64,000 bases of DNA from Mordavella massiliensis (GTDB lineage Bacteria > Bacillota > Clostridia > Lachnospirales > Lachnospiraceae). Within the stretch, counting starts at the first letter, position 1. Every line of letters begins with the position of its first letter. A program made the position numbers and the translations under genes. Below the pieces are notes generated by a model. That model was not told the DNA's origin. It searched no databases and was given only the letters and a program-made list of their open reading frames with translations. Location of the stretch: the NCBI RefSeq assembly GCF_016902415.1, contig NZ_JACJLV010000005.1, forward strand, positions 27,372 to 91,371, in the 5' to 3' direction. Of this stretch, positions 62,082 through 64,000 are shown in pieces.

Positions 62082-63862
62082 CGGTCTTTCACATCAATGT
62101 GCAGTTCCTTAAGCTGCCTCTCCTCTACTTCCGAGGGGGCTCCCATCATGATATCCTGTGCATTCTTGTTCATCGGAAAAGCAATCACTTCCCGGATAGA
62201 CTCCTCTGCGCAAAGCAGCATCACCATCCGGTCTACTCCCGGAGCAATGCCCGCGTGCGGCGGTGCTCCATAGGTAAACGCCGTATACATGGCCGGGAAT
62301 TTTGCCTTTACTTCCTCTTCTCCCAGGCGCACCAGTTCAAAAGCCTTGATCATGATCTCCGGATCATGATTACGGACGGCGCCGGAAGAAAGCTCTACGC
62401 CGTTACATACCAGATCATACTGATCCGCAAGGATGTCAAGCGGATCGATCTCGCCGCGCTCCGCTTTCAGAAGAACCTCCATCCCTCCGGACGGCATGGA
62501 AAATGGATTGTGGCAGAATTCCAGTTCCCCGGATTCTTCTCCAATCTCGTACATCGGGAAATCAACGACCCAGCAGAACGCATATTTTTCTTTGTCCATA
62601 TGCCCCTCGCAGGCCTCTCCCAGTTTTTTCACCGCAACACCGGCCGTCTTCTGCGCGTCTGCAAGCTTTCCGGCTGATAAGACCACCAGCATGGAAGGTT
62701 GCAGTCCCAGTCTTTCGGTCAGGGACGGGATCAGATCTTCCTGCGCATTGATAAATTTCGCAATGCCGCCATTGATGGCGCCATTTTCATCTGTCTTAAA
62801 CCAATATGCCTTGCTGCCGGACTGCACCTCGATCTCCGCGCAGATCTTATCAATAGCCTTTCTGGTCAGATGACAGTCGGAAACCGGAACCGCTTTGATG
62901 CTTTGATCCCGGAACGGATCAAAACCAATCTCCTGAAGAAGGTCTGTCACGTCTGCAACCTTCAGATCGATCCGCAGGTCAGGCTTATCCGTGCCATACT
63001 CTTCCATAGCCTGTGCATAGGGGATTCTGACAAATGGCGCGCCGGATGCCCTGTCATAAACGCCGTAAGTTTCAAATACCGGCGGAAGGACGTCTTCGAT
63101 CACTGCAAAGACATCTTCCTTTGAGGCAAACGCCATCTCCATATCCAGCTGGTAAAATTCTCCTGGCGAACGGTCTCCTCTGGCATCCTCGTCCCGGAAA
63201 CAGGGCGCGATCTGGAAATACCGGTCAATCCCCGATGCCATCAGGATCTGCTTAAACTGCTGCGGCGCCTGGGGAAGCGCATAGAACTTTCCCGGATGTT
63301 TTCTGGCCGGCACCAGGTAATCTCTGGCTCCTTCCGGAGAAGAAGCTGTCAGGATGGGCGTCGTGATCTCCAGAAAACCATGTTCTGTCATGGCGCTTCG
63401 AAGAGCGGAAATAATCTGGCTTCGCAGCACGATCTTCTGCTGCACCTCCGGATTTCTCAGATCCAGATATCGGTATCTGAGACGCAGGGACTCATCTGCA
63501 TTCCGGGAATGCCGGATCTCGAAGGGCAGTTCCTGATGGGTGCACCGCCCCAGAACCCGGATCGTGCCGGGTATCACTTCGATCTCTCCGGTGGGGATCT
63601 TGTAATTCACATTACTCCGCTCCCGCACCAGGCCAGTAACCGAGATCGTGGACTCCTTATTGATATCTTTGACAACCGCCATTAATTCCTCTGTTTCGAT
63701 CACAACCTGCGTGATCCCATAAAAATCCCGGACCACCACAAAGGCAAGACTGCTTCCCACCTCCCGCACATTTTCCATCCATCCTACGATGGTCACCTGC
63801 TGCCCGGCATGTTCTTTGCGTAATTCCCCGCATGTATGGGTTCTTGACTGAAACATCTGCAC
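62078..63862 (-). CDS. aspS: Aspartyl-tRNA synthetase
   Basis: A 594-residue class II synthetase of the bacterial type. The OB-fold anticodon domain is at the N-terminus (VTIVGWMENVREVGS). Motif 2 is CFRDEDARGDRSPGEFYQLD, the bacterial GAD insertion covers about 290-420, and motif 3 is GIAPGVDRMVML. Start is taken as GTG 63862, 6 nt after AAAGGAG; ATG 63856 two codons later is also possible. No T-box is seen in the 138 bp upstream. Confidence 0.97.
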   Translation of the reverse strand: MQMFQSRTHTCGELRKEHAGQQVTIVGWMENVREVGSSLAFVVVRDFYGITQVVIETEELMAVVKDINKESTISVTGLVRERSNVNYKIPTGEIEVIPGTIRVLGRCTHQELPFEIRHSRNADESLRLRYRYLDLRNPEVQQKIVLRSQIISALRSAMTEHGFLEITTPILTASSPEGARDYLVPARKHPGKFYALPQAPQQFKQILMASGIDRYFQIAPCFRDEDARGDRSPGEFYQLDMEMAFASKEDVFAVIEDVLPPVFETYGVYDRASGAPFVRIPYAQAMEEYGTDKPDLRIDLKVADVTDLLQEIGFDPFRDQSIKAVPVSDCHLTRKAIDKICAEIEVQSGSKAYWFKTDENGAINGGIAKFINAQEDLIPSLTERLGLQPSMLVVLSAGKLADAQKTAGVAVKKLGEACEGHMDKEKYAFCWVVDFPMYEIGEESGELEFCHNPFSMPSGGMEVLLKAERGEIDPLDILADQYDLVCNGVELSSGAVRNHDPEIMIKAFELVRLGEEEVKAKFPAMYTAFTYGAPPHAGIAPGVDRMVMLLCAEESIREVIAFPMNKNAQDIMMGAPSEVEERQLKELHIDVKDR

Positions 63863-63894
63863 ACTGTTCTCCTTTCAAATCGTAAATATACATA

Positions 63895-63940
63895 GGCGTT
63901 TGCGAAACGCCAAAAGCCGCATAAATACGGCATTTTTTGT
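63895..63940. repeat. Tandem hairpins upstream of aspS
   Basis: GGCGTTT-gcg-AAACGCC (63895-63911) is a perfect stem-loop. GCCG (63916-63919) pairs with CGGC (63928-63931) and is followed by T's on the plus strand. The second could terminate a plus-strand transcript; both lie in the 5' leader of aspS on minus. No gene is seen from 63896 to the window end. Confidence 0.5.
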
Positions 63941-64000
63941 TGCCAAAATAAAATATCTCCTCAAGGTTTATGGTAAAATAGAGTTGACTAGAAACTATTA

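Overview
The window is a gene-dense chromosomal segment of a low-to-middle G+C Gram-positive anaerobe, most likely a Lachnospiraceae (Clostridia) member. Evidence: strong AGGAGG ribosome binding sites, TTG and GTG starts, consensus sigma-A promoters, a LexA box of the CGAAC-N4-GTTC type, an endonuclease-type MutL, an L27 with a Prp-cleaved N-terminal extension, YlbJ (a sporulation membrane protein) and Clostridia-style gene neighbourhoods. Genus cannot be fixed from the sequence. I saw no tRNA, rRNA, CRISPR array, insertion sequence or prophage.

Layout. 1-10301 (+): mutS-mutL-miaA, a small TPR-like gene, a YnbB-type PLP protein and two FAD-dependent proteins. 10398-20312 (+): a DUF4321 gene, radC, then the cell-shape and division cluster mreB-mreC-mreD-pbp2-minD-minE-rodA-mgsA and a lipoprotein D,D-carboxypeptidase. 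20377-27195: a DUF378 gene (-), then (+) a radical SAM gene, a HlyD-like gene, yggS-sepF-ylmH-lspA-rluD and a cytidylate kinase-like gene. 27263-30683: a TtcA-like gene, a XerS-like recombinase and a YneA-like SOS division inhibitor (-), divergent from lexA (+). 30749-35369 (-): a nuclease/transposase remnant, then rsfS-yqeK-nadD-yhbY-obgE and rpmA-prp-rplU. 35540-40758 (-): amidohydrolase, CBS protein, aspartokinase, DUF2344 and its TIGR03960 radical SAM partner. 40806-44216 (-): an accessory ABC exporter cassette. 44392-45771 (+): a purine permease. 45875-58692 (-): hisZ-G-D-B-IE, preceded by recU, two pseudouridine synthases, a HAD phosphatase, YgiQ, an SDR and an RsmF-type methyltransferase. 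58759-63862: M23 peptidase and pepD (-), ylbJ (+), aspS (-).

How the genes work together: the left third combines mismatch repair and tRNA modification with the elongation and division machinery. The middle holds an SOS module in which LexA boxes lie in and beside a perfect-consensus promoter of the division inhibitor, followed by a ribosome-assembly block. The right third is histidine biosynthesis plus rRNA and tRNA modification.

Most notable oddities: a methylglyoxal synthase homologue with Lys in place of the catalytic Asp; an MreB with altered nucleotide-binding motifs; a PBP2 with an insertion of about 250 residues; minDE without minC; a HisIE carrying a HisF-like pseudo-domain; an ABC half-transporter broken into two overlapping frames behind a short Shine-Dalgarno-led ORF; a highly structured 370-bp gap beside the XerS-like gene; and an obgE promoter embedded in the rpmA terminator.
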